DNA of 64,000 nucleotides from Symsagittifera roscoffensis. Taxonomy: Eukaryota > Xenacoelomorpha > Acoela > Convolutidae. The position numbers and the translations under genes are program-made. Location of the stretch: the NCBI RefSeq assembly GCF_963678635.1, contig NC_087068.1:41751649-41815648 (forward strand). Direction: 5' to 3'. This document shows positions 1 through 13,100 of this stretch, in pieces. Every line of letters starts with the position of its first letter. Within the stretch, counting starts at the first letter, position 1. The notes beneath the pieces were generated by a model that saw only the letters and a list, made by a program, of their open reading frames with translations, did not search any database and was not told the origin of the DNA.

Positions 1-205
1 TAGGAAATGAGTATTAATATTGGCCGAATATAAAAACGGCAGAAATTTGCAAAATTTCCAAATTGTCACTGACGCCGCCGAATTGGAACAAATTTTATAT
101 TTCGAGTGTAATATGGCAAATGCTTCTCTTTAAAATTTGACTCTCGGCTAATTTTATTTTCAGTCATTCGCTCACGAGTTTTTTCGCGCATTCGGTCCTT
201 TGCGC
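1..205 (+). repeat. Copy of an inverted-repeat family, cut by the window edge
   Basis: This stretch resembles the reverse complement of 27072-27295: GGCCGAATATAAAAACGGCAG and GAATTGGAACAAATTTTATA occur in both. It ends in the CGCATTCGGTCCTT terminus also seen at 27380 and 33204. It is an inactive, non-coding element of unknown class. Confidence 0.6.
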
Positions 206-1086
206 ATGAGAATAGCCCCCGGAATATATGTGTAGACTCCGAAAAGAAGATTTTGTATTGCGTTTGGTTGGCTAAAATGTCGAGAGTCGAGATGCCACAC
301 CCAAGCACCCAATCAAACAAACCTATTGCTGCAGGTGTGCGCTTTGAAGTGTGCGGCAAAGTGAGGCTCTAGAGAATAAATCCAATTGGCATCAGCATTG
401 GAAATTTGATTAAATTTGCTTAAGCCTCAACTTCAAACCAAGCAAAAAATCAGGAAAGCGAGTAAAATTTTTAAGTTTTTACGGCAGATTATTGCTGAGA
501 TTTTGCTGCAGACTGGGAAGTTTGAACACAATTTGAAAAGCATAAGTTATAGTTTCACCATCAAAAATGGCAGAATTTTTGCGAGCAGGGCGGACATGGT
601 GCAACCGGATATGAACAGAGGTTCGAAAAATACCATATCCGAAAGCAAAAAATACCATATCCAGACTTTCGCGATCAAAAAATGTCTCGGATATGGAAAA
701 TGGATAGAACTATACTTTTAACGACCAGATTGAGGCGACCAAAAATTGGCATTTCAAGCCTTTGCGACCAAAATACTCATTCCAGGGCGGGCAACGCGCG
801 AACATGCGGTTTTCACAACCAGCCTGTCCGTTTTTTTTTAAACAAATACTCTGATATGTTCATGTCTCATGCAATTTAGTTGTTGGTCAACTGGATGAAA
901 TTATGTTTTTGGTCAAGTAAACTTTCAAGAAAACGATATTTACTTATCCAATATAGCTTTTTTCCTATAGTAGCGCGAAGTTTTGCTTAGTTGTTTTTTT
1001 TTTTCACGGATTGTTTGTTGAGATCATTTGTGGACTTCTCTGTAAACTTCAAAAGTCAGCGACATATCACAACATATAGCAAAGGG

Positions 1087-1453
1087 CAGTAGCGTGCCGA
1101 GGGAAGGGGGTGACCGCCATCCCCCTCAATTCTGGTGGCCAAATTTTTCCAAAGGGTCCCCTCTTTGGTATAATTTTACGACAACCATTTTTGACTAACT
1201 AGCCTTAAAGTTCTTTTTAAAGGCACCTTGGGCGCCAATATTACTTAGTTTCAGGGGGGAGACCCCGCCAAAAAAACGCAGTTTTTTGATGAAAACTTTC
1301 AAAAAAGAGCTTACAAACGCCTTATTTGGCCTGTTTTTTGAAAAATTTGGCTATGGCGCAGAAAATTTTTGAAAAAATAGGGTCCTTAATGTTTTCGAAT
1401 AAAAAGGGAACTCAAAATAGCCGACCTAAAAGAAAAAGGTTCGCACTACACTG
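1087..1453 (+). mobile_element. hAT-like MITE, old copy
   Basis: Starts CAGTAGCGTGCCGAGGG and ends GCACTACACTG. The flanks GCAAAGGG and CAAAAGGG are an imperfect 8-bp target duplication. The interior (CAAAGGGTCCCCTCTTTGGTA, GGCGCCAATAT, TTTTTGGCC) is shared with the copies at 12390 and 12979. It has no coding capacity. Confidence 0.6.
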
Positions 1454-2022
1454 CAAAAGGGTAGAGTTCAAGCATAAAAAAAGATAGATTATCTACATGT
1501 CAAAACTTAGATTACACCTATTTTTAGTAAGACAACCAAAGACATTTTGTTTTTTCAAAATTTTAGGCTACCGAAAATTTGAAGGTACGTTTCTTTGCAT
1601 TTCGATAACTTCAAAAGAGCACCACTTGAACAACCGGCTTGAACGAAAAATCAATGCCCGCCCCCACTTTTCCTCGAATAGATCAAGTGATCTATTTCTA
1701 TCTGAAAAATCTAAACCTTTAATTGAAACTTTACAATTCAGAATAAATTTGATTTTTGTTTAAAATACTTATGTAGGTCGACAGAAAATCAAGCCAAATA
1801 AACTCTATTTGACAGTTTGTTTATGTATTTGATCAAAATTGTGGCAAAATTAGTTTCAAAAAATGCATTGAAGCAAATGCAGAAAATTTATATTCGGCCT
1901 AACGAATAATAATTTAAAGGAAAATCTGATTCATTTTCCAAAATTTTCACGTTCCGCTTCGCGAAAAACTACACTTTTTGATCGGTTGCTGTAGATTTCA
2001 AGAGATTGGTGCTATAGGTTCG

Positions 2023-2026
<4 letters not shown>
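1454..2026. other. Non-coding, nothing recognised
   Basis: AT-rich sequence with short spurious open frames only. It has no splice-bounded exon and no repeat that I could match inside the window. Confidence 0.5.
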
Positions 2027-2062
<36 letters not shown>

Positions 2063-2066
2063 TTTT
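2027..2066 (+). repeat. (CT)n microsatellite
   Basis: About 40 bp of CT dinucleotides interrupted by two TTT positions. Confidence 0.95.
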
Positions 2067-2528
2067 CTCCGCAAAGTGGTTGCTTGTGTTGTGAGTTCAG
2101 TGGGGCGACCGAGGTTCTCTACTATCCACAATTCCGGAAGGGTTAAGTTGCTTGCAACTATTCTGTACTGTGCTTTGATGATTGCCTCCTTATGTCAATG
2201 CTCTTGTGGCTGTATCGCTTGCAACCACGTCGCAGAAATATTTAATTCTGGTTAAATTCAGATAAATATAAGTCCAAAAGAAGAAGGCTCTGAGTGGCCA
2301 GAATATAATCTAACAATCTACTCAAAAAGAAACGGTCCGCGATCATTAGACACAATTTCCTGATTGCAATTCAACTTCTTGTGATAACTAACTGTCTCTC
2401 TGCACTCTTGTTATCCTCATTAACTAAACTAACTATCTCTCACTGTTGAGAAGTCACTATCTTGATGATTCCACGCCCAGGGAGAATCTGTATCCTCACA
2501 AGTGTTGAACTGTTCTCTAATTAACTCT

Positions 2529-2666
2529 GAGAACCCAACTACTCTCAATAGTAGCTAATTTTGTTCTCTTACTGACTCTGTGAACCTCCATTTGCTCTCA
2601 CAGCACAATTGTTCTCTAAGTAACAATGAGAACCCAACTACTCTCACTGGTAGCTAATTTTGTTCT
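2529..2666 (+). repeat. Direct duplication, 39 bp, spacing 99 bp
   Basis: GAGAACCCAACTACTCTCA followed by (A/C)(A/T)(A/G)GTAGCTAATTTTGTTCT occurs at 2529-2567 and 2628-2666, nearly identical. Confidence 0.85.
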
Positions 2667-3993
2667 GCCTAAGAATGGGCTATCCGTAACTTTTTCGCTA
2701 TGTTTGTAACAGTTATAGTTATCATCGTCCCTACAAGTCCTGACCTTTACTTTGGTAACCTTGCGCAAGGTCTGAACCAAAATTTTCCCCTGACATCACT
2801 AGTTACGAATGAAGGCCAATTTCAACATAGATATCTGCAACTAAGTTTTGCAAATATAAAGTCCACTTCCACCTCTAAACCGATCTATACTTAATCAACC
2901 AGTCTCCCTGGACTTTTCAAACTACTCTGCTTACGTTTCGATCTCCCAGTGGTAAGGAAAGACCCTTTTCATGGGTAGCTTGCTCCTTTCAAGCATCAAA
3001 AATTCCCGGCTATACTCTATTCCAATCCCGACTTTCGAGTTGTTATGAAAATTAATTGGTTTTTTAGGTGTCAAACTGTGCCAAAAAGTCACCTCCGCGG
3101 AGTTAAGTAATTATCCCGTCCTTTTATATTTTTACAAGACCTAGTTGCCATGTTGCAATTATTTTTCCTCTGGGACTACTTTTCTTAAGTCTGATTGAGT
3201 TTCTATTAACAGTTCAATCGCCAAGCTAAATTGAGCCCAATGTTTGACAAGTCCGCTTTGATTAGTCCACTACTTTAATGTTACCAGGCAAAAGCTATAT
3301 CCTTTTCAGCTTCTACTTCAGTTCCCAATAGATAAGCTCTCTCCCAAGTGTACTCAAGTGACCAATTCCAATTCCAAGAGTTGGGGCCCTTAAATGCGCC
3401 TGTTTCCGGTGTTAACCTCGATTCTTCTATGCGTTTTTGGTCATCAACCCCCAAAGTTCATTTAAAGGTTACCCCTTGGTCACTTACGGTCATTCTTCTC
3501 TACTCGGGATCAGAATCTCATACCTTCCTACTCAAGTTTCATCCATTTTCAAAATACTTCCCAAGTTATCCCATTTCTAAGGTCCATATCACTTTTGCCG
3601 TAGGAGCGCCATTAACACCGGAAAGGGTCGTCGAAGGGGTTCAGTTCACTGGGTTCCTTGCTTGGAGCTGGGTTTTAGTTTCCTTGCCGCCATAAAATCA
3701 AAATGCTCTCGCTCACTATCTTGCGTAAATTGGAGTCTAAGGGGTATTATCTCCAAGTGCTGATAACTTTCAGCATAACCGTCAGATTTGGTTGAAACAA
3801 TAACATACGATGTATCTTACCATTATCTAGCTTTTTCTAAACTTTTGGCTCCCTCCGTTCAGCGGGGGCCGAGAAACAAACTCCGGAAGTCTGTGATGGG
3901 GACTATTTACTTAGGGCATTTGTTAGCGCTGTTTATCAATATGTTCTTATCTCGTGGTCTTCTAAAATACGTCTCGTGGTTTTTAAAACATTT

Positions 3994-4440
3994 CTATAGC
4001 TTATCTTAATACATGGGCAACAGATGGAATTTTTGAGATCTCAAGAACTATTGGTTTCCTATACAAATGCCTCATTGGTGCTATGAACATGCTCGGTGGT
4101 GAAAATTTTGGGATTCAGCCTTCATGCTGACGGAAAGGTCTTGATTTTGTTATTACCTATCTTAATGCGTGGGCAACTGATGGATTTTCCAAGATCTCGG
4201 GAAGTTGTTGCCACCTAGTTGACCGACTTCCTGCAGGCTCATTATTAGGGTTCTGGAGGACGATGACGATAATTTTTTTCCATATTTGAACTCTCTATTT
4301 TTTTCTATAGCTTATCTTGATACATGTAAAACGGGTATATTTTCCAAGATCTCGGAACGGTGTTGCCTCCTAGTGAACCGACTGCTTGCAGCTCCTTATT
4401 AGAGCTTAAGAGGGTCGCGGATTTTGCTACATGTATATAA
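3994..4440 (+). repeat. Tandem repeat, three units of about 155 bp
   Basis: Units begin near 3994, 4150 and 4304. Each carries a variant of TAGCTTATCTTAATACATG, then ATTTTCCAAGATCTCGG. The last two also share TTGCC(A/T)CCTAGT-GACCGACT and a following GC-rich stretch. The divergence indicates an old array. Confidence 0.75.
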
Positions 4441-5287
4441 ATACATAAACTTTGTTTTTTTTTTTCAAAGTACCGATAATGAAGTTAACACCTGAGCTTT
4501 GTCTTAATATTGATTGTCTTCGTTCAGTCACCGGAGGCTAGTAACCATTAGTCTGGGCCATTATAATATCGGCGGCTGGGCCTACAATTATAAATCTCTA
4601 TAAACGCTAGGTAATGTTTTCTCTACGGTGACGTCGCAGTTAGTCGAATTTACAGTAGAATTACCAATTCTACAGCTGCCATTTAGACAATTTGTTCCAG
4701 TAACCAGGTGAACTTTATCGGATTAAGGAGGAGAGATCATTGACTTGGTACGAACAATCTCCTCCAATCAAGTTTATAGGCTATGGTTCTCTTGGTCAAC
4801 CAACGAAGTTTCTCATCAATGAACCAGTCAAAAACCACTGTTTGTTCTCAAACCTAATCGGGAAACTTTGGGATTCCGTTCACGGTTGCTCATTTAACTC
4901 AAAATTGAATTTTTTTCTCTTGTCTCAAAACTGTCTTCGCTTTACTTCTCAAAAAATTGAAGTATAATTTCTAACTTAAAATGAGTAAATTTATTAGATA
5001 ATTGGATAAAATTTAATTAGGAATGCGCTAGGCTGATCTCTTGAGCGTTGAAATAAATCCAAAACGTTTTTGAGCTCTTATTTATGATTTTTTGTAGAAA
5101 AAACGGAAAAAGTTAGACATAAGAACTATTTTGAGGTTTAAATGAGTGAACTGATTTGTTTCGACTTGTCTCGTATTACAATCTTGCCTTTTAAGATAAT
5201 TAGCTATCCAATTTTGTTGTACAACTTTTCATTTTCGTTTTTCACCATTTGCGGGTTTTAACCGAAAAAAAAACTTTTTCATTTATT

Positions 5288-5530
5288 TTAGAAAAGGTGG
5301 TGAAGTCGTTACGTCTCCACCTCTCAATCGAAAGGTCGGATGTTCGAGACCTACCATGATCCGTGCTCGTTGCTTGACGATGAACCAACATTACCCAGTC
5401 CAGAAAAATAACCAAAAACATTGCATGTAGTTCTTAAACAGGGGCACAACAGCGGTTCGCCGTGATGAGCTATACAGCTCTTGTGTTGGTCCTTTCCCCC
5501 GTGCATAATTGGTCTTATAACACCTTCTTA
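5288..5530 (+). repeat. tRNA-derived SINE, family A, copy 1
   Basis: The head resembles a tRNA: GGTGGTGAAGTCGTTACGTC, and a box-B-like GATGTTCGAGACC. CATGATCCGTGCTC follows, then AGCTATACAGCTCTT. The copy at 50038 shares the head, the CATGAT-GTGCTC junction and the AGCT..CTCTT tail motif. It is too degenerate to be a functional tRNA gene. Confidence 0.55.
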
Positions 5531-6507
5531 TTTAATCTGCTAACATTCTTCTCGACCCTATTTCGATATTCGAAAAAAAAACAATATCAATTTAAATTAA
5601 CTTTGGGCTGGTGATAGCTGAGACTTTATCTATTGAGAGCAGGAGGATCGTTCGTTACCATCGGTCATTTTAAAGATGTCTATTTTTTGGTTAAAATTCA
5701 CCGAACTCAAGAAAAAGTTATCCTAATGAAATGTTTCCCTTTGATGGCTTGAAAAAAATCACTTTAGAAGCTAATTTGAAGAATTACTAGATAGCAAAAA
5801 TTGGGACCCCTATAAAATAAAATTTTAAACTGCGATCATAACAGCAATTGAGCGTGATCAAATTTCAGCTTTTTTTTCAGAAATGTGTTTCACAAAACTG
5901 CACACCAGCTAAATAAGTCTTTTTATATGAAAACGTGATCAAAATAAAGGAAAAGTTTTACTTGAGGCATGTTAATCGACATGCTGGTGTTGGTTGGTCA
6001 AGGGATCTGCTTAAAGACAGGTTCATTCAAACTTTGTTGCCTTTCTTGGTTTCAGAGAGTTTTACCTTTGAGTTGTGTTATGAGAGGTTAAAACATAAAA
6101 TGTGCTAAGCTAGTCCCACATTATCAAGCAGACCATACAAAGATACCAAAGCATGTTGCAGCCTTAAACAACTCTTTTACAGTAAATATTATCTTGATGT
6201 GCCTCTAAAACATAGAAGGGTCCCGAATGAAATCTAATTTGTGTCATGTGACTATTATGTTAATGATCGAAGCAGTAACGGAGGAAGAGGTTGGAAAGAT
6301 GCGATAATGGTGGGGGGGGGGGGGGGGGCAGACGCTTTTCTCGTATATAAATTCGACACTCTCGCCATCCCCTGGTGCTGTTTTGTTTTACGACATCCAA
6401 TTTTGGCTGACCACCCTTCAAGTTTCTAAAGTCACCTTTGGATTTAAAATATGCTAATTATCTTAGTTAAAAAAATTTTAAAATATTTTTGGACAAACTT
6501 TGCAAAA
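5531..6507. other. Non-coding, nothing recognised except a poly-G run
   Basis: AT-rich sequence without supported genes. A run of about 18 G follows at 6311-6328. Confidence 0.5.
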
Positions 6508-6735
6508 TTTTACCTCGCCGCAGAAAGTTTGGCGCCAGCTGGTCTTCAACTGCTTGAGTTGGGTTGGACGCCACCCCCCCCCCCCCCCCTACTCAGGGAT
6601 TCGACTCCCTGCCGATTCAAAGAATCCCCTTTTGTACTATTTTGAGGCATCCATTTTTGGTCGACCGACCTTAAAATTTTTCTAAAAGCAGCTTTTGCGC
6701 CAAAATATACTATCTTTGAGGGGGGAGTCCGCGTT
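6508..6735 (-). mobile_element. Fragment of hAT-like MITE family
   Basis: Shares GGGATTCGACTCCCTGCCGA, a GGTC-GACCGACCTTAAAATTTTTCTAAAAG-like core and GCGCCAAAATATACTAT with the copy at 12390. No terminal repeats or target duplication were found. It contains a poly-C run near 6575. Confidence 0.5.
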
Positions 6736-7125
6736 GCAACTAGGAAAGTCCAATTTTTTCAAAATTTTGTTTTCTAGGGACCCAACTATCATTAAAGGGA
6801 ACCGATTAAAGCATAGAACAGAACCACTAATTTTTTTTTGCAAATAGTTCCGCGATCTTAAATTGAACGTTCTGGAACTCCGCTTTTAAACTCATAGAGT
6901 AGGGTGATGAATAAATTGAGATGCAAAAGGTTGACCCAAAAACTTGTCCTAATACAAATACGTCTCAGATTTTTTTAGCGTGAAAAGCGCGTTGAAATTA
7001 GAGACATAATAAAGCACTAAGATTAGTAAACAACTTATTTGTAGTTTGCCTGCATAAGTGAAAAAAGGTTAATCTCGATACAAAAAGACACACATTTAAA
7101 CGTTACGACGACAAAAACAACTTAC

Positions 7126-7152
7126 TTGAGGATCTTTGAGTAGACAGCATCT
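7126..7152 (-). CDS. CACNA2D3: Candidate alpha2-delta exon e22 (27 nt)
   Basis: A small exon candidate (1+24+2) with acceptor ATTTCAG and donor GTAAGT, in the phase required by e21. It would encode T-DAVYSKIL and leave two bases. This loosely resembles the short variable segment before the family's LWYRRA motif. No following exon was found to confirm it. Confidence 0.4.
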
Positions 7153-10100
7153 CTGAAATTGGCCCATAATTGCTAGATCAAATCTTAGTTTAATATAGAT
7201 GATGACACCGGATGAATAATTTGACATAATTGACAGTTGGCTACAACTAAAAGCATGAATTTCTTGCATTGACGAAAAAAGCTGAAATTGCAATTTTTCA
7301 GTGAAAACCTGTGTTTTGACACTTTTTCTTGAAATAATAACTTTTCATTCAGAGCAACAAAAATAATCCAATAAAAAGATTAAAAAAGGTTCAGCCAGCG
7401 CTTTTCAGTTTTCGTGAAATTGATGAATCTGAATTTACTACATGAGGTTAGACTCACCGGACTCTTGAAAGTAAATAGGCATACAATTTAAATTTACAAA
7501 ATCTTTCTTTAAGTATTAACGTTTACTGTGCAGTCTTACATCAAAAACAACTTTTTTTGCCTATCTTTTTTCAAAGATAGTATTTGGAAAGGAAAAATTC
7601 AGAAAAAAAAACAATTATTGGACACACGCGACTGTCAAAATAACAGACACAAGTATGTAAATAAAAACGCAGAAACTCTATTGAAAACTAACGGAACTAT
7701 TAATTATTCTGAGCTATGATGAATGCCACTCACGTTTTCTTCTGGCCTATTTGTTTGAAGCGTAGAAATCCACTCCGCGTCCCCACAAACACTTCTTGAA
7801 CACCCATGGCTCTGAACAAAAAAAAACATCTTTAGTAAAAACAAGGATCTAATTAACTACCCCCCCCCCCCCTATGGTACTTAGTACAGAATTGCCACTC
7901 CTAAAACAAACTAAATCAACAGTTAAGCATATATGTGAAATTTGTACCTTAACGAATCCCCAATGTGATAGAGGGGGAAAAACTTAACAAGATCTATAGA
8001 AAGTATCCTACGAACATCAGATGCTGCTAACATGCAAAACCCTCCAAAACTATCTGCAGCCAGAGTGCATTATTTGCAACTGGAAACAGTTAAATTGAAC
8101 CTTCTTTTGAGAAAAAGTTAAACATTCTTTTGAAAAAAAAACACCTGAGAAAAAACGGTTTTGTTAGTTTGACTACTCACACATGGTCGCCTTCTCGGTC
8201 TCTCCAGAATGAGTCTGCGAACTCCTGAGTCACCACTGCGTCTTCTATCACTGCATTCACCGCATTCGTGTTGCCTGAAAACATCATCATTGTCTATCAA
8301 AAGTTATTTTTTGTCTAGCATCTTAAATCCTCACACAAATTTTAAAAACGTGTATTTGAGTTAGGGTTTTTTTTTTATTGTTAAGCAAAAATTTACTGAA
8401 AATATCAACTTTAACTACAAAACTTTATGGAGCCTTATTTGACTCAAAATTTTAAACCCAAATTGTTTTGAGTGAGTTGTTTTGATTGCATAAAAGCAAC
8501 AAATTTGCTATCAAAATGTCGCAAGGGAATCATTCAAAGGCATGACTTTTTTCTGTCCAAATTGACCAATGTTTTGACATTTTGACTTCAAAATATACAA
8601 ATGAAAGATGCAGCGAGCGCAGTAGACCACGAAGGTTGGCTCTTCAGAAGATATAAAAGCTTCATAAAAGCTTCAAAAATCAAAGCGGCGGAATTATCTT
8701 TGAAAACCAAGTTCACACTTCGGTGCCTCTATGCAAAAAATACTTTGTTTGGTAGGAAATGATGGTGAAATCTTGGGTAAAATTTCCCTTAACCTTGACT
8801 AATAAATTATCTAGACTGTTGGAAAACGTTTATGAACTTTTGAGTTTCAAATATCGAGAAGAAGAATCTTTTTGGAAGAATTTTACTGGAAAAAACTATC
8901 TTAGTTAGATCAATAACTTTCAGAATCTTTAATTGAAGAGTTTTGCTGGAGAAAACTATCTAAGTTAGATCAATAAGTCATTTATTTTTTTTTGCGCTGG
9001 GGGTTCCTAAAACAAAAATAAATTTATGTTACAAAAGTCAACCTCGCTTTTATGCGCCATGTGTTTTTCTACAATTGAAAACTTTTGTTGTTCGAGAGCA
9101 ATTCAACTTAAAATGAGTTTCTAAAGACTCCAAAAATTAACAAGGAAAGCAGATTGCAAAAATTTCAATTTTTTTGATGAATTTTTTTTGCCAATTGAGC
9201 GCATTTTGAAACAAAAAAAAACTAGTTCTTTATTATAGTAAAATCAAGATTTTTTTAGCCTACAAACCTTAAAAAAAACTTTGCATATAACAAGCGTTAG
9301 TCGATTGCAGTGCTCGATAGAAATAAGACTGAATCTCAAAACATTCAAACCAGTTTTTCTCGACACTGGAATCCACTTTTAAACTTTTTTATTCGGTTTG
9401 AATCACGACTGGAAGGGTTTTAATATGAAATCTCACTCGAATCACTCCAATGTTGCGTGGAAAAAAACTAGAAGACATCAAATACAAAGTTCATCCCATT
9501 TTTTAATTGATCGGATCAATTAGCCAGAAAAAAATGCATGGAAAACATGAATAACACCAATTATTTGTAGTTAAAGCTAAATTGTTGGCAATTTTTTTTC
9601 AGATAACAAATCTGACGTACCAATCAAACTAAAAGGGTTCACTTTCACGTCTGAAACTACTTACTTCCTCATTTTCGCACGTAAAAACCATGTGAAGGCA
9701 TGTAATGAGCCTGAAAGCACCGTCAGTTGAACTAAAACATGTTCGAGATCCCACCAAAACAAAATTGGACAGGTCCGATGATAGAGGTTGAATACGACAT
9801 TTGAGATAAAATGGATACCGGTATGACTAAAAACTAAACGAACAATCCAGAAAGTTAGGAAGCGCAACGAAACAAAAATTAGAAGTCCTGGGCAAAACGA
9901 TCACATTAATTTTTTTCACCTGCCGTGTTAGTTGAAATGTGTAAAGCAATTTCAGCAAAATTTAGAAATAATTAGAGCTAAGTTGTTAATTTTTGATTAA
10001 ATGTACAAAAACTTTTCCCTCAAAACTAACGAATAGGAAAAAATTTCATGTGCAACTGTGTAAACTACAGAATTTTCTTTTAATTGAAAAAATCAGAAAT

Positions 10101-13100
10101 TTGAAGCAATCTAAGATTTCAAGCTCGGGATAAATTATATACACGGTTTAAATTTTTTTTCGAAATAATCAGGTTTGACCAACTTGATTGCAAGAGAAAA
10201 GAGCGATACTTTTTTCAATCGGTTGCACGACGTTGACAAATTTTAATTCAAAAGTCTTCAAACGCGTATCACATGTTTTGAGCGGGGATTCTTAATGGGA
10301 CTATCCAAATATTTATGAAGCTTGACTAATTGGCAGCACGCAAACACGCAAAAGTCTGATGCTACTACAAAGTTTTGTAAGTATTCAAATGCTCAGAAGT
10401 TGGGTTTTGTTATTTTTTATTTTTCTAAGTGTTTCAAAAATGACACTTTCTCCGACATATATACCTACTCTGCCTCCTCTTTCATTTCAGTCAAATTAAA
10501 TCAAATAAAGATTCACACCCAAAATGTAGTTTTTTACATTCAACCGGGTTTGTGTTATACTTATCGCTTTTGGCTCTTGGTTAAGTTGATCAACCAAAAA
10601 TTTGAACTTGTTAGAGTTTTTGGGAAGCAATTTTATGTTCTCTAGTAGAAATTGTTTACTTGAATACATCTTCTCATGCTCCTTATAAGTCTATGTTTGT
10701 CCCTTTTGGAATAACTTTTACATTAGATGCTACCGTAATCAAATATGTACAAAAGCAATTTGAACTTGAAAACTAGTTGTTTAGGGTTACCTTGATTTAT
10801 ATTACATTCAAAAACCAAAAAAAAATGCTTCAATTCAAAGAATTTTGCACATGATTACCAAAACTCTTTCCCAACTTCCTTTGTCTCAAACGTTTTTGAC
10901 ATTAAAAGTTTGTTTTAGTTTTTTTCTCTTTTTTCTTGTTTTCCTCGCAAAATCACCTACTTTGGTCATCGCAATAGGTCGAGTGACATGTCATATTAAA
11001 ACCCTTTCAGTAATGATACGAAGAGATTTTAAAGTTCTGAACAAGTTTTCTCAGTGTCGAGAAAAACCGGTATAAAATTTTTGACTTTTTATGTGGAAAC
11101 TTAATTTTGCTCAAGTAAAGTTGGTTTTAGTTGTTTTTAGCACCAATTTGGGAATCAAAAACTTCAAAAAATCAAAAAACTTCAGCAAAAAAAGAGAAAA
11201 AATTTTTGAAAACTGTTTAAATTGTTTTTACTTTTTTTTCGTTTTCTTTTTTCGGCTGCCATTTTCCTACCAAAGCTGTTTTCCAATTGATTTATTTGAC
11301 CGCTCGCGGACTAAATCCCCCAGGATAAAATCCCCCAGGATAAAATTCCACCGGATATAATCCCCCAGAACTAAATCCCACGGGGGATTTGGTCCTACGG
11401 GGGATTTAGTCCTGGGGGATTATATCCGGTGGGATTTTATCCTGGGGAATTTAGTCCTAGACCCCTATTTGACTATTACTGTCGATTTTGCCTTCTTTTA
11501 TTCAGATTCTTTTTATCAGCCTTTTTTGGTCATTGGTTGGCCAGAATGGATGTCGTAAAAAAGAACCGAAGGTTTTCCAATTAATAAACCCGCCCTTGCT
11601 TCAAACAACACATTATCAACTTATCTATAATCGTTAAAATACGTACAGATGACTTTGAGTTCCCGGTTAAGCATGGGATCCTTGATCTCGTTGATGACCG
11701 CCTGCATTTGACTCATCTCTTTACTGGTACCCTCGTCCATCATACAGTATACCCTACAAAGGAAACCAGCCAATCAAAATTGAGCAACACTAGCCAATCA
11801 GCAGCTGTCATCTGGCATAAAACTTCGCTGCATGGAATCAGTTCGTATGTAACCAAAAGTTAAAAGCAAGTACTGTTAAACCAAAATATTGGCCAAATTG
11901 AAAGTTTTCTGCAATATTAGAACAGTAAATGTAATCCAATAGCAGCAATACTTAACAAATAATTTCTAAAAACCAATTAAAAAGCAAAATATTTGCCGAA
12001 TTTTATATCTTTTTTCATTATTACAACACAAAATGTAAAACCCAATAGCAGCGATACATTATAAAAAAAATCAGTAATATATATTTAATCGAAAAGACAA
12101 GTTTAATTTAGTATGGAGTGGTGCTGTAAACAAGTTCGTTGATTAGCAGAAGTTCCAAAAGCCTAAATTTGCCCATTATCGGTGGGTGAGACTAATTATG
12201 TATCTATAAAGGGAATCGTAAGTGAAGTTCAAAGTCTCTAGCGTCGTGAGTCTAAATTTTAGTTCTGCTGTTTAAGAAGCGGTTGCTTACAGTTGGCGGG
12301 TATGTTTTATTAATGTCGGGCGCTTAATCATTTCACCCCTGTCTGTTCAACCCCGATGTCATTTCAATACCACTTTTTGGACAACCTCTCAGGGGCGGAT
12401 TTAGGGGGTTGCGGACCCCTTCCCCTCAGGGATTCGACCCCCTGCCGACCCAAAGGGTCCCCCCTTTGGTACTTTTTAAGAAATCCATTTTTGGCCAACC
12501 GACCCAAAAAATTTTCTAAAAGCGACTTTGGCGCCAATATATTCTATTTTTGAGAGGGGAGCGCGCGCCGAAAAAACGCAATTTTCGGTCAAAATTTTCC
12601 AAAAAGTGCCTAAAAACGCCTTTTTTGGCCTGTTTTTTTTCAAATTTTTGCCTGCGGCGCAGAAAATGTTGCCAAAAAAGGGACTAAACCATGCTTAGCG
12701 AGAGCTCAAAATTCAATTCGGTCGACCTAAAAAAAAAGGTCGACAAAATTTTCGAAATTTTTTTTGAAAATTCCCCCCCCCCCCTCGAGAAAATCCTAGA
12801 TCCGCCCCTGCAACCTCTTTTAAGTGGCAGTTTTTCAACCCTTGAGGCAAAAATGGGATTCTGTTAACAATTTGCCCACATAGCACTAGCTAAATTTATA
12901 CAGAAAAGTTTAAGCAGTTAAGCATAGTCAAATATTTGAACTCGGTAACGAGTTTTTCCCTTTTTCAAATAGGGGGATCAGTGGCGGATCTAGGATTTTC
13001 TCGAAGGGGGGTTGGATTTTAAAAAAAAAAATGACAATTTTTTTTAGGTCGACCAATTTGATTTTCCGAGCTCTCCCAAATCACTAAAAAGACCATGTTT

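Larger units (their letters stand above)
2090..4980. other. Unexplained block of distinct composition
   Basis: The block is less A/T-homopolymeric than its surroundings and pyrimidine-rich on the plus strand. It contains a 39-bp duplication (2529 and 2628) and a three-unit tandem repeat (3994-4440). Open frames are short (115 codons at most, 3348-3695) and show no recognisable domain. It may be a decayed retroelement; I cannot assign a class. Confidence 0.4.

Noticed and set aside
3348-3695. 115-codon open frame as a gene
   Set aside because: No recognisable domain, no splice context, and it lies in a repeat-bearing block; length is within chance for this composition.
6311-6328. Poly-G run as a functional G-quadruplex
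   Set aside because: Poly-G or poly-C runs recur in the MITE copies (6575, 12773, 13359, 32507) and look like slippage products; nothing here indicates function.
9662-9707. Exon-like stretch on the minus strand with good acceptor and GTAAGT donor
   Set aside because: Exons e19 and e20 already join in frame and together give the conserved family block; inserting 46 nt would break the frame and no family motif is encoded.
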